Part shown: positions 16,952 through 23,563 of the stretch, piece after piece
Position numbering within the stretch: position 1 is the first letter of the stretch
Layout: the number at the start of each line of letters is the position of its first letter
NCBI GenBank assembly: GCA_002490835.1
Contig: DKUU01000022.1
Location: 19,053 to 83,052 of the forward strand
DNA length: 64,000 nucleotides
Direction: 5' to 3'
Origin: Lachnospiraceae bacterium UBA7196
GTDB lineage: Bacteria > Bacillota > Clostridia > Lachnospirales > Lachnospiraceae
Made by a program: the position numbers and the translations under genes
The notes under the pieces: generated by a model
What the model saw: the letters and a program-made list of their open reading frames with translations, nothing else
Databases searched by the model: none
What the model was told of the DNA's origin: nothing

Positions 16952-18032
16952 CGCTATCGCCCCCTTCCGTCTCCGATTCGTCTTTTATTTCTATTTCATC
17001 TTCATCATCATTATTTTCTGTTCCTGTTTCACTCACCTGCATACACTCATCCTCTGTCTCGTCCTCCAATTCACTTTCATCAGCCGCTTCACTCTCAGTC
17101 TCCGCATCCGTCAGTTCCAAAAAAATATCCTCTAACGATCTCTCTGAACGGTTCATGGAAAGGATCGGCATTCCTGCACCGGCCAGCGCCACGGATAACG
17201 CTTTGCGGATATCCGCATCCTCCTTTGTCTCTATGCAGATCAAGATACTGCCTTCCTCTTTACCCTCTTCAAAGCGATACTGCGCAATCTCCTCCATTCC
17301 GGCAAGCACCGCCTCCGCCTGTTCTTTTTCTCCAATCACTGTCACGGTAAACGCTGTCCCGCCCTTCATTCTCTGCTGCAGTTCCTCCGGCGAACCGCTG
17401 GCCACAAGCCTTCCCTTCGATAGGATCAAAATATGATCGCAGACCGCGCTGACCTCCGACAGGATGTGCGAGCTTAAAATGATCGTATGCTCCCCTGCCA
17501 GTTCCCTGATCAATTCCCGCATCTCAATAATCTGCTTCGGATCCAGTCCCACCATAGGCTCGTCTAAGATCAATACCTTCGGATCACCTACAAGCGCCTG
17601 CGCCAAGCCTACCCGCTGTTTATAGCCCTTAGAAAGATTGCGGATCAGACGGCCGCTCACCTCCGTGAGGGAGAGTTTCTCCAAAAGCGCTTCCACCCGT
17701 TCTTTTCTCTCGCGCTTAGGCACAAGCTTTAACTGCGCTGCAAACAGTAAAAATTCCTGTACCGTCATATCCGTGTACAGCGGCGGCACCTCCGGCAGAT
17801 AACCTATGCAGGCCTTCGCCGCGATCGGATTGCGCAGTATATCATGGCCGTCGATCACCACCCGGCCGCCGTCAGCCGCTATATAACCCGTCATCACATT
17901 CATTGTCGTGGACTTTCCCGCACCGTTAGGTCCCAGAAACCCATAGATCCCACCCGGCTCCAAGGTAAACGTCAGATCGTCTACCGCCGTATGTCCGCCG
18001 TATCGCTTTACCAAATGTTCCACCTGTATCAA
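16935..18032 (-). CDS. ABC transporter ATP-binding protein (GldA-like) with acidic tail
   Basis: 365 residues. Walker A GPNGAGKSTTMN (near 34), the LSKGYKQRVGLAQAL signature and Walker B VLILDEPMVGLD (near 155) are intact, with the switch His in ILSSHIL. About 240 residues make the ATPase and a further domain follows. The last 60 residues are almost only Glu, Asp, Ser and Thr (EDETEDECMQVSETGTENND and so on), an unusual extension. It energises the adjacent fusion permease. Family role: ABC-2 export; cargo unknown. Confidence 0.9.
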   Translation of the reverse strand: MIQVEHLVKRYGGHTAVDDLTFTLEPGGIYGFLGPNGAGKSTTMNVMTGYIAADGGRVVIDGHDILRNPIAAKACIGYLPEVPPLYTDMTVQEFLLFAAQLKLVPKRERKERVEALLEKLSLTEVSGRLIRNLSKGYKQRVGLAQALVGDPKVLILDEPMVGLDPKQIIEMRELIRELAGEHTIILSSHILSEVSAVCDHILILSKGRLVASGSPEELQQRMKGGTAFTVTVIGEKEQAEAVLAGMEEIAQYRFEEGKEEGSILICIETKEDADIRKALSVALAGAGMPILSMNRSERSLEDIFLELTDAETESEAADESELEDETEDECMQVSETGTENNDDEDEIEIKDESETEGGDSDDSDL

Positions 18033-18151
18033 TTATAGTTCCTCCCTTACTCATACTTCTCACATTACTATATTGGTAAAATGTGTCTGCTATCTGATCA
18101 AAATGTGAAAATTCTGTGTCCTGCTTACACCACACACTTAGACGATTATAA

Positions 18152-18159
18152 CATACTAT
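18152..18159 (+). promoter_or_regulatory. Possible sporulation-sigma -10 element upstream of cotJABC
   Basis: CATACTAT lies 64 bp before the cotJA start and fits mother-cell sigma -10 elements (SigE/SigK, CATANNNT-like). No convincing -35 is visible at the right distance, so this is tentative; B. subtilis cotJ is SigE-dependent. Confidence 0.3.
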
Positions 18160-18222
18160 ATTACTAAAAAACACATGAAATTCGTGTGAAGACGATTTTC
18201 TAACACGTTGGAAAGGAAACGC

Positions 18223-18396
18223 ATGAAAGATTATCTTTACAGGGAACCCTGCGACGAATTCCCCGTCGCAATGGCATATGTCCCCTGGCAGCATTTTAAG
18301 GGAATCTGTGAGAATCTGGAAAAAGGATACCATGACGGCACCATCTTCCCGGAACTCGATAAACCATTTACGGGAAGGAGATGTTGCAAAAAATGA
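18223..18396 (+). CDS. cotJA: Spore coat-associated protein CotJA
   Basis: 57 residues. CotJA proteins are short and contain the AMAYVPWQ.F..... motif; here FPVAMAYVPWQHFKGICENL (residues 11-30) is clear, followed by GTIFPELDKPF. It is made in the mother cell and helps deposit CotJC in the coat (known from B. subtilis). The ATG at 18223 follows GGAAAGGAAA; the TTG at 18208 is not needed. First gene of the overlapping cotJA-cotJB-cotJC operon. Confidence 0.93.
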   Translation: MKDYLYREPCDEFPVAMAYVPWQHFKGICENLEKGYHDGTIFPELDKPFTGRRCCKK

Positions 18397-18668
18397 ACAC
18401 ACAGTTTTCCAATGAGCAGGAAAAACTGCTCCACGATATCGGCATCTTAAGTTTCGTAGTCATCGAACTGTCCCTTTATCTGGACACCCATCCCACCGAC
18501 CGCAACGCAATGGAATACTTTAATCACTACAACCGTCTGGCAAATCAGGCAAGGCAGGAGTATTCCGCTAAATACACGCCTCTCACGCTCTCCTGCGCGG
18601 AAACATCGGCGTGCAATGACTGGCAGTGGGCACTCGCACCTATGCCGTGGGAAGGAGGTTGTAACTAA
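18393..18668 (+). CDS. cotJB: Spore coat protein CotJB
   Basis: 91 residues. LLHDIGILSFVVIELSLYLD and the C-terminal NDWQWALAPMPWEGGCN are CotJB hallmarks. The ATG at 18381 sits directly on the GGAG ribosome site and cannot use it, so 18393 (12 bases downstream of GGAG) is chosen; TTG at 18384 is an alternative. It overlaps the end of cotJA by 4 bp and its stop abuts the cotJC ATG. Confidence 0.93.
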   Translation: MNTQFSNEQEKLLHDIGILSFVVIELSLYLDTHPTDRNAMEYFNHYNRLANQARQEYSAKYTPLTLSCAETSACNDWQWALAPMPWEGGCN

Positions 18669-19286
18669 ATGTGGAATTATGAGAGAAGACTGCAGTTTCC
18701 GGTAAACATCAAAGAGGCCAACGCGGATATCGCGCAGGCCATCATCAGCCAGTACGGCGGCCCCGACGGCGAGATGGGCGCTTCCATGCGCTATCTGTCG
18801 CAGCGGTATGCATGCCCTTATCGGGAGGTGGCGGGGGTTTTAACCGACATCGGCACCGAAGAACTGGCCCACCTTGAGATGGTCGCGACCATCGTTCACC
18901 AGCTCACCAAAGACCTCTCCATGGAACAGATCGAGGCAAGCGGTTTCAGAAACTACTATGTGGATCACACCATCGGTGTCTGGCCGCAGGCCGCGGGCGG
19001 CGTTCCCTTCAACGCCTGCGAGTTCCAGTCCAAGGGCGATATCATTACCGATCTGACGGAAGATATGGCAGCAGAGCAGAAAGCCAGAAGCACCTACGAC
19101 AACATCCTGCGTCTTGTCAGGGATGAACCCGACGTTTACGAACCCATCAAATTCCTGCGGGCGCGCGAGATCGTACACTTCCAGCGTTTCGGTGAAGCTC
19201 TCCGCATCGTGCAGGATCGCCTGAATGAGAAGAACTTCTACGCGTTCAATCCGGGATTTGACTGCTGTGAGGGAAATGCAAAATAA
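18669..19286 (+). CDS. cotJC: Spore coat protein CotJC, manganese catalase family
   Basis: 205 residues, like B. subtilis CotJC. It is a four-helix dimetal protein: Glu/His ligand motifs are visible in TEELAHLEMVATIVHQL (near 60) and MAAEQKARSTYD plus REIVHFQRFGEA in the C-terminal half. It is laid down in the inner spore coat; catalase activity is inferred from the family. Immediately downstream is a 19-bp-stem terminator. A diverged, internally deleted copy of the middle of this gene lies 2 kb away (20868-21014). Confidence 0.94.
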   Translation: MWNYERRLQFPVNIKEANADIAQAIISQYGGPDGEMGASMRYLSQRYACPYREVAGVLTDIGTEELAHLEMVATIVHQLTKDLSMEQIEASGFRNYYVDHTIGVWPQAAGGVPFNACEFQSKGDIITDLTEDMAAEQKARSTYDNILRLVRDEPDVYEPIKFLRAREIVHFQRFGEALRIVQDRLNEKNFYAFNPGFDCCEGNAK

Positions 19287-19303
19287 AACTGATAACCGAC
19301 ATT

Positions 19304-19350
19304 AAAAAAGTGGTTACATGACATGATTATGTGTCATGTAATCACTTTTT
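19304..19350 (+). terminator. Terminator of cotJABC (strong hairpin)
   Basis: AAAAAGTGGTTACATGACA pairs with TGTCATGTAATCACTTTTT (19 bp, one G-U) around an 8-base loop, ending in a T run. It starts 17 bp after the cotJC stop. A related hairpin with a compensatory base-pair change lies at 27566-27610. Confidence 0.85.
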
Positions 19351-19360
19351 CCATTGGCTA

Positions 19361-19378
19361 AAAAGTTTTTATTGCAAA
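19361..19378 (+). repeat. 18-bp direct repeat, left copy
   Basis: AAAAGTTTTTATTGCAAA is repeated exactly at 22287-22304. The copies bracket the toxin locus, the methyltransferase, the cotJC remnant and the BlaI/BlaR1 genes. The TTGCAA of this copy also serves as the -35 of the antisense RNA promoter. Confidence 0.8.
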
Positions 19379-19400
19379 CTTCTTTGATAGGCATTATAAT
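19372..19400 (+). promoter_or_regulatory. Promoter of the antisense RNA of toxin locus 1
   Basis: TTGCAA (19372-19377), a 17-bp spacer and a consensus TATAAT (19395-19400). The only transcription unit that follows is the short RNA ending at the hairpin near 19500. Confidence 0.7.
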
Positions 19401-19406
19401 AATCAT

Positions 19407-19501
19407 ACAAAGAGCGCTCCGTAAAGCAAACGGTTCGCCTTGGTTATCAGTTACTTATTAAAAAGCAACCTATTCCTTTGGTCGAGGGCGGTTGCTTTTT
19501 T
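19407..19501 (+). ncRNA. Candidate antitoxin RNA (antisense to toxin 1 mRNA)
   Basis: A RNA of about 95 nt is predicted from the promoter at 19372-19400 to the AAAAGCAACC...GGTTGCTTTT hairpin with T run (19461-19501). It has no convincing open frame. Its 3' part is complementary to the last codons of the toxin gene. Near its 5' end CCTTGGTTAT (19438-19447) is complementary, with one bulge, to the sequence at and next to the toxin Shine-Dalgarno. Ends are inferred, not measured. Confidence 0.55.
19461..19501. terminator. Bidirectional terminator of toxin locus 1
   Basis: AAAAGCAACC (19461-19470) and GGTTGCTTTT (19490-19499) form the stem. T runs follow on both strands (TTTTTT on plus, TTTTTAAT on minus). 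The toxin stop codon lies at the base of the stem. Confidence 0.65.
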
Positions 19502-19607
19502 GATTTCCTCTATTCTTGCGGTTTTGCCATATGCTGATACCAGTAGTCAAAATACTAACGAGTGTTACAGCAATGCCGACAATCCCTACAAGCACATCAA
19601 ATCTCAT
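19470..19607 (-). CDS. Candidate type I toxin peptide (small hydrophobic protein)
   Basis: 45 residues: MRFDVLVGIVGIAVTLVSIL starts a single membrane helix (about 5-28), followed by IWQNRKNRG and a basic Lys/Arg/Asn/Pro tail. The layout resembles small membrane toxins of Gram-positive type I systems (TxpA/BsrG/Fst class), but no exact family is recognised. The frame is open upstream to 19688, but the strong AAAGGAGGT (19646-19654) serves an 8-codon leader ORF (19639-19613) that stops 5 bases before the toxin ATG, suggesting coupled translation. A convergent RNA overlaps its 3' end. Confidence 0.6.
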   Translation of the reverse strand: MRFDVLVGIVGIAVTLVSILTTGISIWQNRKNRGNQKSNRPRPKE

Positions 19608-19612
19608 ATGTA

Positions 19613-19639
19613 CTAAGTACCCTTTCGTAGATTTTCCAT
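19613..19639 (-). CDS. Eight-codon leader ORF of toxin 1
   Basis: ATG...TAG encoding MENLRKGT, six bases after the strong AAAGGAGGT. Its stop lies 5 bases before the toxin ATG. No other strong ribosome site serves the toxin (GAAAGGG is 12 bases upstream), so translation of this leader may open or deliver ribosomes to it, as in mok/hok-type arrangements (inference). Confidence 0.45.
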   Translation of the reverse strand: MENLRKGT

Positions 19640-19724
19640 TGACATACCTCCTTTGGTTATGGAAGTTCTCAGATGAATCATCTGGCAAAAGGCGAACCGC
19701 TTACCCGTTTTTGAGCGCATAATT

Positions 19725-19753
19725 ATTATATTATATAGTTAATTTATTGGCAA
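19725..19753 (-). promoter_or_regulatory. Promoter of toxin 1 mRNA
   Basis: On the minus strand TTGCCA (19753-19748), a 17-bp spacer and consensus TATAAT (19730-19725). A start near 19718 gives a leader of about 110 nt before the toxin ATG. AAGGCGAACC (plus strand, 19689-19698) in this leader is an exact inverted repeat of 19432-19441 downstream, allowing 5'-3' pairing. Confidence 0.65.
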
Positions 19754-19864
19754 GTCATTTACACATAATTCAGTCATTTTATCTTGATAAAATTTCTTTC
19801 TAATTCTTGCTTTTCGTTGTCTTGTCTCAATATCTCTCATATTATATTTGTCTCCGTGAATAGA

Positions 19865-20020
19865 ATGATATATCAAATTGTATTAAGACTTAAAACAGAT
19901 AAGCCATTGTTTTATAAAAAAGCATTGGATGTTAGATATCAAAGTGATCTTCATCCTATTGAAATTGGCTCAAATGAATACTATCAATTAATTGAAAATT
20001 TCAAAAGGCACCATAATTGA
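19865..20020 (+). CDS. Short hypothetical protein, possibly a remnant
   Basis: 51 residues from the ATG at 19865 (MIYQIVLRLKTDKPLFYKKA, ending LIENFKRHHN). The frame is open upstream to 19784 without a clear ribosome site. No family is recognised. AT-rich, flanked by toxin locus 1 and a convergent methyltransferase gene; it may be the end of a decayed gene. Confidence 0.3.
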   Translation: MIYQIVLRLKTDKPLFYKKALDVRYQSDLHPIEIGSNEYYQLIENFKRHHN

Positions 20021-20100
20021 GATATGACGCTTTTATAACAGCATATCCCATTGATTTTTGTAACAGAGAAAATTGGAACAGCTCAACAAACAAGAATTTA

Positions 20101-20712
20101 TCAAACGGTACGCTTGGCAATAATTCTTTCAAAAGCGTGTTCATGGTGGATATCCCCAGGGTGTGAATCTGTAAAGGTTCCCTCATGATGATGGATGATT
20201 TCCCAATCTTTGTATTTCTTTGGCAATTCACTTACATCAAAGAGACCATGTGTATAAGGTGCATTGTCAGGTGTCGCAGGCAGACGGTTTGTAAAGATTC
20301 CTATGACATTATACCCGCCAATTTTTGTATTTTCCTGCATCTTCGTAATAAATTTATCCCTTACATCTTTATAGGGTAAATGCAATACACCATGAGATAG
20401 AATTACGTCGTATTCTTTCTCAAAGACAAACTTTTCTAAATCACAGCAAAAAAAATTGACTTGAACACCCATTTCCCCCGCAATCTTTTTTGCCTTCTCA
20501 ATACCATTTTCAGAAATGTCAAATGCATCTACCGTATTTCCCCGCTTAGCCATAAAGATAGAATTTCTTCCTTCCCCACATCCAACATCTAATACTTGGG
20601 CACTCCGGGGAAATATATTACAAAATTCATTTACATCCACAGTAGGTCCTTTAGAAAAAGTAGAAACGTCCATATCGGCATAAAACTGTTCCCAAAATGG
20701 TCTTTCTTGCAT
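20101..20712 (-). CDS. SAM-dependent methyltransferase, TehB-like
   Basis: 203 residues. Motif I VLDVGCGEGRNSIFMAKRG (near residue 40) is the SAM-binding glycine loop and is the form seen in tellurite-resistance TehB. DAFDISENGIEKAKK (motif II), CDLEKF and YDVILSHGVLHL (motif IV region) follow. The C-terminal HHHEGTFTDSHPGDIHHEHAF is His-rich. Soluble. Substrate not determinable; TehB methylates tellurite or related compounds. A good promoter lies upstream (TTGATT-N17-TATAAT). AT-richer than core genes, probably acquired. Confidence 0.8.
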   Translation of the reverse strand: MQERPFWEQFYADMDVSTFSKGPTVDVNEFCNIFPRSAQVLDVGCGEGRNSIFMAKRGNTVDAFDISENGIEKAKKIAGEMGVQVNFFCCDLEKFVFEKEYDVILSHGVLHLPYKDVRDKFITKMQENTKIGGYNVIGIFTNRLPATPDNAPYTHGLFDVSELPKKYKDWEIIHHHEGTFTDSHPGDIHHEHAFERIIAKRTV

Positions 20713-20788
20713 CTTACATTCCTCCCTATAATTCTTTTAATTCAGACATCTATATTCCTCTCTATACAACTTCCGATTTGTTGAACCA

Positions 20789-20817
20789 ATTATAACTTGC
20801 TTATATATAAAAATCAA
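20789..20817 (-). promoter_or_regulatory. Promoter of the TehB-like gene
   Basis: Minus strand TTGATT (20817-20812), a 17-bp spacer and TATAAT (20794-20789), about 75 bp before the ATG. Confidence 0.65.
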
Positions 20818-20867
20818 TAATTTTGGTGATGTGCCCATTTTACGGTACTTTTTAGATGCGCAATTTT

Positions 20868-21014
20868 GTTACCAACATCAGCACCGAAGAACTTGCCCAC
20901 CTTGAGATGGTCGCGACCATCGTTCACCAGCTCACCAAAGACCTCTCCATGGATATCATTACCGATCTGATGGAAGATTTGGCGGCAGAGCAGAAAGCCC
21001 GCACCACCTACGAC
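20868..21014 (+). pseudogene. Internally deleted copy of cotJC (remnant)
   Basis: The reading frame contains ISTEELAHLEMVATIVHQL and then, without the intervening 38 residues of cotJC, DIITDLMEDLAAEQKARTTYD. The DNA closely matches cotJC 18843-18926 and 19041-19102, with scattered third-position changes, joined by an in-frame 114-bp deletion; after TACGAC similarity stops. It lacks the start, the middle and the C-terminal ligand helix, so it cannot make a working CotJC. The differences mean it is not a very recent duplicate of the neighbouring gene. Confidence 0.85.
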
Positions 21015-21096
21015 ATAAAGATTAGTGGCTTATTTAGCACAAACCATACTGTTTTAAGTAAATTTAAAAGAGGGAAAGCATCAGTTATTTATCAAC

Positions 21097-21168
21097 ACTA
21101 CTGCGGTAGTATTGACAATTCATCGAGAATAACGTATTATATAATCAAGCAGAAACTACTGTGGTCTT
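21097..21168 (+). promoter_or_regulatory. blaI promoter with two candidate BlaI operators
   Basis: TTGACA (21112-21117), 17 bp and TATTAT (21135-21140) make a near-consensus promoter. ACTAC-TGCG-GTAGT (21097-21110) lies just upstream of the -35 and ACTAC-TGTG-GTCTT (21155-21168) just downstream of the -10. Both resemble the TACTACA/TGTAGTA dyads bound by BlaI/MecI, so autorepression is likely. Confidence 0.65.
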
Positions 21169-21192
21169 ATGTGGAGGAGAACGAAAACGAAT

Positions 21193-21546
21193 ATGAAACT
21201 TTTCGATTCAGAATTAAAAGTAATGTGCGTGCTTTGGAATGAAGGAGACACCACGGCAAAACATATATCTGATGTTCTTAAAAAAGAAATTGGTTGGAAC
21301 ATGAATACCACCTACACTCTGATAAAAAGGTGCATCAAAAAAGGGGCGATTGAGCGCTCCGAACCTAATTTCATGTGTCATGCCCTTATTCCTAAGGAAG
21401 AAGTACAGGAAGCGGAAACAAATGAGCTAATCAATAAAATCTATGACGGCTCTGCCGATAAACTGTTTGCTGCTCTCTTAAACAGGAAGAAACTTACTGC
21501 TGAACAGATTGAAAAATTAAGGCAGATTGTTCGGGATTTGGAATGA
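21193..21546 (+). CDS. BlaI/MecI/CopY-family transcriptional repressor
   Basis: 117 residues. The winged-helix domain starts at residue 1 (MKLFDSELKVMCVLWNEGDT; recognition region NTTYTLIKRCIKKGAIERSE). A C-terminal dimerisation helix pair (EEVQEAETNELINKIYDGSA, then AEQIEKLRQIVRDLE) follows. Family members repress beta-lactamase, penicillin-binding protein or copper genes and are cleaved by a BlaR1/MecR1 partner. Here the partner gene downstream is broken. The ATG at 21193 is chosen; GGAGGAG lies 13 bases upstream. Confidence 0.88.
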   Translation: MKLFDSELKVMCVLWNEGDTTAKHISDVLKKEIGWNMNTTYTLIKRCIKKGAIERSEPNFMCHALIPKEEVQEAETNELINKIYDGSADKLFAALLNRKKLTAEQIEKLRQIVRDLE

Positions 21547-21556
21547 GGTGGTATAT

Positions 21557-22265
21557 ATGAGTTTGTTGCAAATGAGTATTTACGGCGCAGTCCTCATTTA
21601 ACGGGAAAAATAACAGATATGTCTGCAATTCATGTTTCCCTTTGGGTTCTTATCTGGCTTGCGGGAATGATACTTTGCGCGACGTTTTTTGCTATATCCT
21701 ACCTGCGCTGCTGCTTTGAATTTTCAATTGCTCCACTGACTTATGGAATTATGAAACCGATTATCTTAATACCACAAACAACAGACTGGCAAAACACCAA
21801 ACAACTTCAATATATATTTTTACATGAATATGTGCATATATGTCATTTTGATACTGTAACAAAATTGATTTCCACATTTGCCCTTGCGTCCACTGGTTTA
21901 ATCCGTTGGTATGGGTCATGTACGTTCTTTATAACAGAGATCTTGAACTTGCCTGTGACGAAAGTGTCGTACGGCTGTTAGGGGAAGCGTCAAAAAAAGA
22001 CTATTCGTTAATGCTGATCAACATGGAAGCAAAGAAAAGCGGTTTAGAGCCTTTTTGTAACAATTTCAGTAAAAATGCGATTGAAGAACGGATAACGGCT
22101 ATTCAAGATGTTTCCGAAATGGTTATGCGGGAAGCGGAAGCTTCAGAGTATGATTCACCATATATTGGCACAATTGAGTCTACCGTCAGCAAAGGAAAAA
22201 TACCGAACGTGGAACTTCAGTCAAACTTTGGAAGTATCGGTTCTGAAGTAATATTTAACCATTAA
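21557..22265 (+). pseudogene. Degenerate BlaR1/MecR1-type M56 metallopeptidase gene
   Basis: An ATG 11 bp after the blaI stop starts MSLLQMSIYGAVLI, the usual beginning of M56 sensor peptidases, then meets TAA. The sequence continues in pieces: from 21619 a frame with membrane helices and the zinc motif HEYVHICHFDT, then from about 21906 another frame with LYNRDLELACDESVVRLLGE, the conserved M56 block after the zinc site. An N-terminal part is missing, at least one frameshift is present, and no C-terminal sensor domain follows. The sensor is therefore probably inactive. Confidence 0.82.
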
Positions 22266-22286
22266 CTATGAAAGTTTCTCCGTAAG

Positions 22287-22304
22287 AAAAGTTTTTATTG
22301 CAAA
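22287..22304 (+). repeat. 18-bp direct repeat, right copy
   Basis: AAAAGTTTTTATTGCAAA, identical to 19361-19378. It lies between the end of the BlaR1 remnant and the stop codon of the histidine kinase. Confidence 0.8.
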
Positions 22305-22308
22305 GAAA

Positions 22309-23562
22309 TTAAGATACTAACTCCAAACATAATTTTACTTCAAACCATTCTTTTTCCTTAGAACAGCATACGATCTTTCCGCCCATGCCTTTCATAAGGT
22401 ATTCCGCTATATACAGCCCCATTCCTGAACCTTCCTTTTCTTTTGCATTTTTCCCCCGAAAGTATTTCTGGGTCAGGAAGACTTCTTCTTCCTTTTTTAC
22501 GCCCTTTCCAAAATCCTTGATACAGACACATAAATAGTGATCTTCAAAATATGACCTGATCTCAATTTCCGTATCCGCGTATTTATAACTGTTCGATACA
22601 ACATTATCAACAACTTGTGAAAAACGTATTTTGTCCATCCTAATCAAACATTCGGGTATAGAAAATTTTCCGATATGTTTTTTGAAATCAGCCTGCCGCA
22701 GAGCCTTTTCTATGATGAAAGATTCCACTGCCTCCGGATTTACTTCAAGTTTCTCTAAATCGTTCATCATACTAGTATGCAGATTTGTAATTAACCCGTT
22801 AATCTGATTTGCCTTTTCTATAATGGTTTGGAACTCCTGCCGTAACTCCTTTGAATCAATCGTCAAGAACTGATATTCTGCAATTGCCTGAATGGAAGCA
22901 ACCGGATTTTTAATATCATGACTGATAGAAGCGATCACTTCCCGCCTCTGTTGATCGGCTTCCCGTTCCTTCCTTTTCGCATAAGCCAATTCTTCCCTCA
23001 TCACATCAAAACTTTCTGAAAACGCTCCCAAAAAGCTGCTGTCAACCCTGCCAACCGGAACATCCAGATTCCCTTTTGAAATCAGCCTTGCAAATTCATT
23101 GATTTTCCTTACCGGATACAATACATTTTTTCTCAAATACAGGACTGTTATGATATCTTTCAGCAAAAACAGCATAATGATAATGACGCAAAACAACCGG
23201 TATTTGTGCTTTGTATCAGGCTCCCTGTTGATAAATAGGATCTTTCCCTGAACCCTTCCGTCTTTTAATAGTTCAACACTATAATCCCTATGTATATAGT
23301 CATAATGGTAATCCGTAACCAACTCCTGCCTTGACACCCCTATTTCTTTTCCATCTTCCCCAACCACGATATAATCCGTTTCATACCCCTGTAACAGATC
23401 AATCGCGGAATCTACATCGGGATAGTATTTTTTTATGGTATATACAATATCATTGACCTCTGCATTTTTTGTCCCTTCCCCTGAACCACCGGCAAACAAA
23501 CAGATCAGCAATACACACGCCACCAAATAAAAGCAGACCGTTCCCGCAATAAAACGCTTCAC
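22309..23562 (-). CDS. Sensor histidine kinase
   Basis: 417 residues. N-terminal membrane helix (about 5-25), an extracytoplasmic domain of about 95 residues, a second helix (about 122-143), a HAMP-like linker (VLYPVRKINEFARLISKGNL), the phospho-acceptor H box SISHDIKNPVASIQA (near 215) and an ATPase domain with VVSNSYKYAD (N box), DFGKGV (G1) and GSGMGLYIAEYL (G2). It phosphorylates the response regulator encoded one base upstream. Last gene of the four-gene ABC/two-component operon. Confidence 0.92.
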   Translation of the reverse strand: MKRFIAGTVCFYLVACVLLICLFAGGSGEGTKNAEVNDIVYTIKKYYPDVDSAIDLLQGYETDYIVVGEDGKEIGVSRQELVTDYHYDYIHRDYSVELLKDGRVQGKILFINREPDTKHKYRLFCVIIIMLFLLKDIITVLYLRKNVLYPVRKINEFARLISKGNLDVPVGRVDSSFLGAFSESFDVMREELAYAKRKEREADQQRREVIASISHDIKNPVASIQAIAEYQFLTIDSKELRQEFQTIIEKANQINGLITNLHTSMMNDLEKLEVNPEAVESFIIEKALRQADFKKHIGKFSIPECLIRMDKIRFSQVVDNVVSNSYKYADTEIEIRSYFEDHYLCVCIKDFGKGVKKEEEVFLTQKYFRGKNAKEKEGSGMGLYIAEYLMKGMGGKIVCCSKEKEWFEVKLCLELVS

Positions 23563-23563
23563 C

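Noticed and set aside
17926..18402. 158-codon minus-strand ORF
   Set aside because: It covers the ABC ATPase start and the cotJA gene antisense; no ribosome site or motif.
19784..19864. Longer start for the small ORF ending at 20020
   Set aside because: No ribosome site, AT-rich, and the extra residues look like random hydrophobic translation.
20856..21242. 128-codon ORF as an intact gene
   Set aside because: Only its first third matches cotJC pieces; the rest runs through the blaI promoter and operators, so it is not a real gene.
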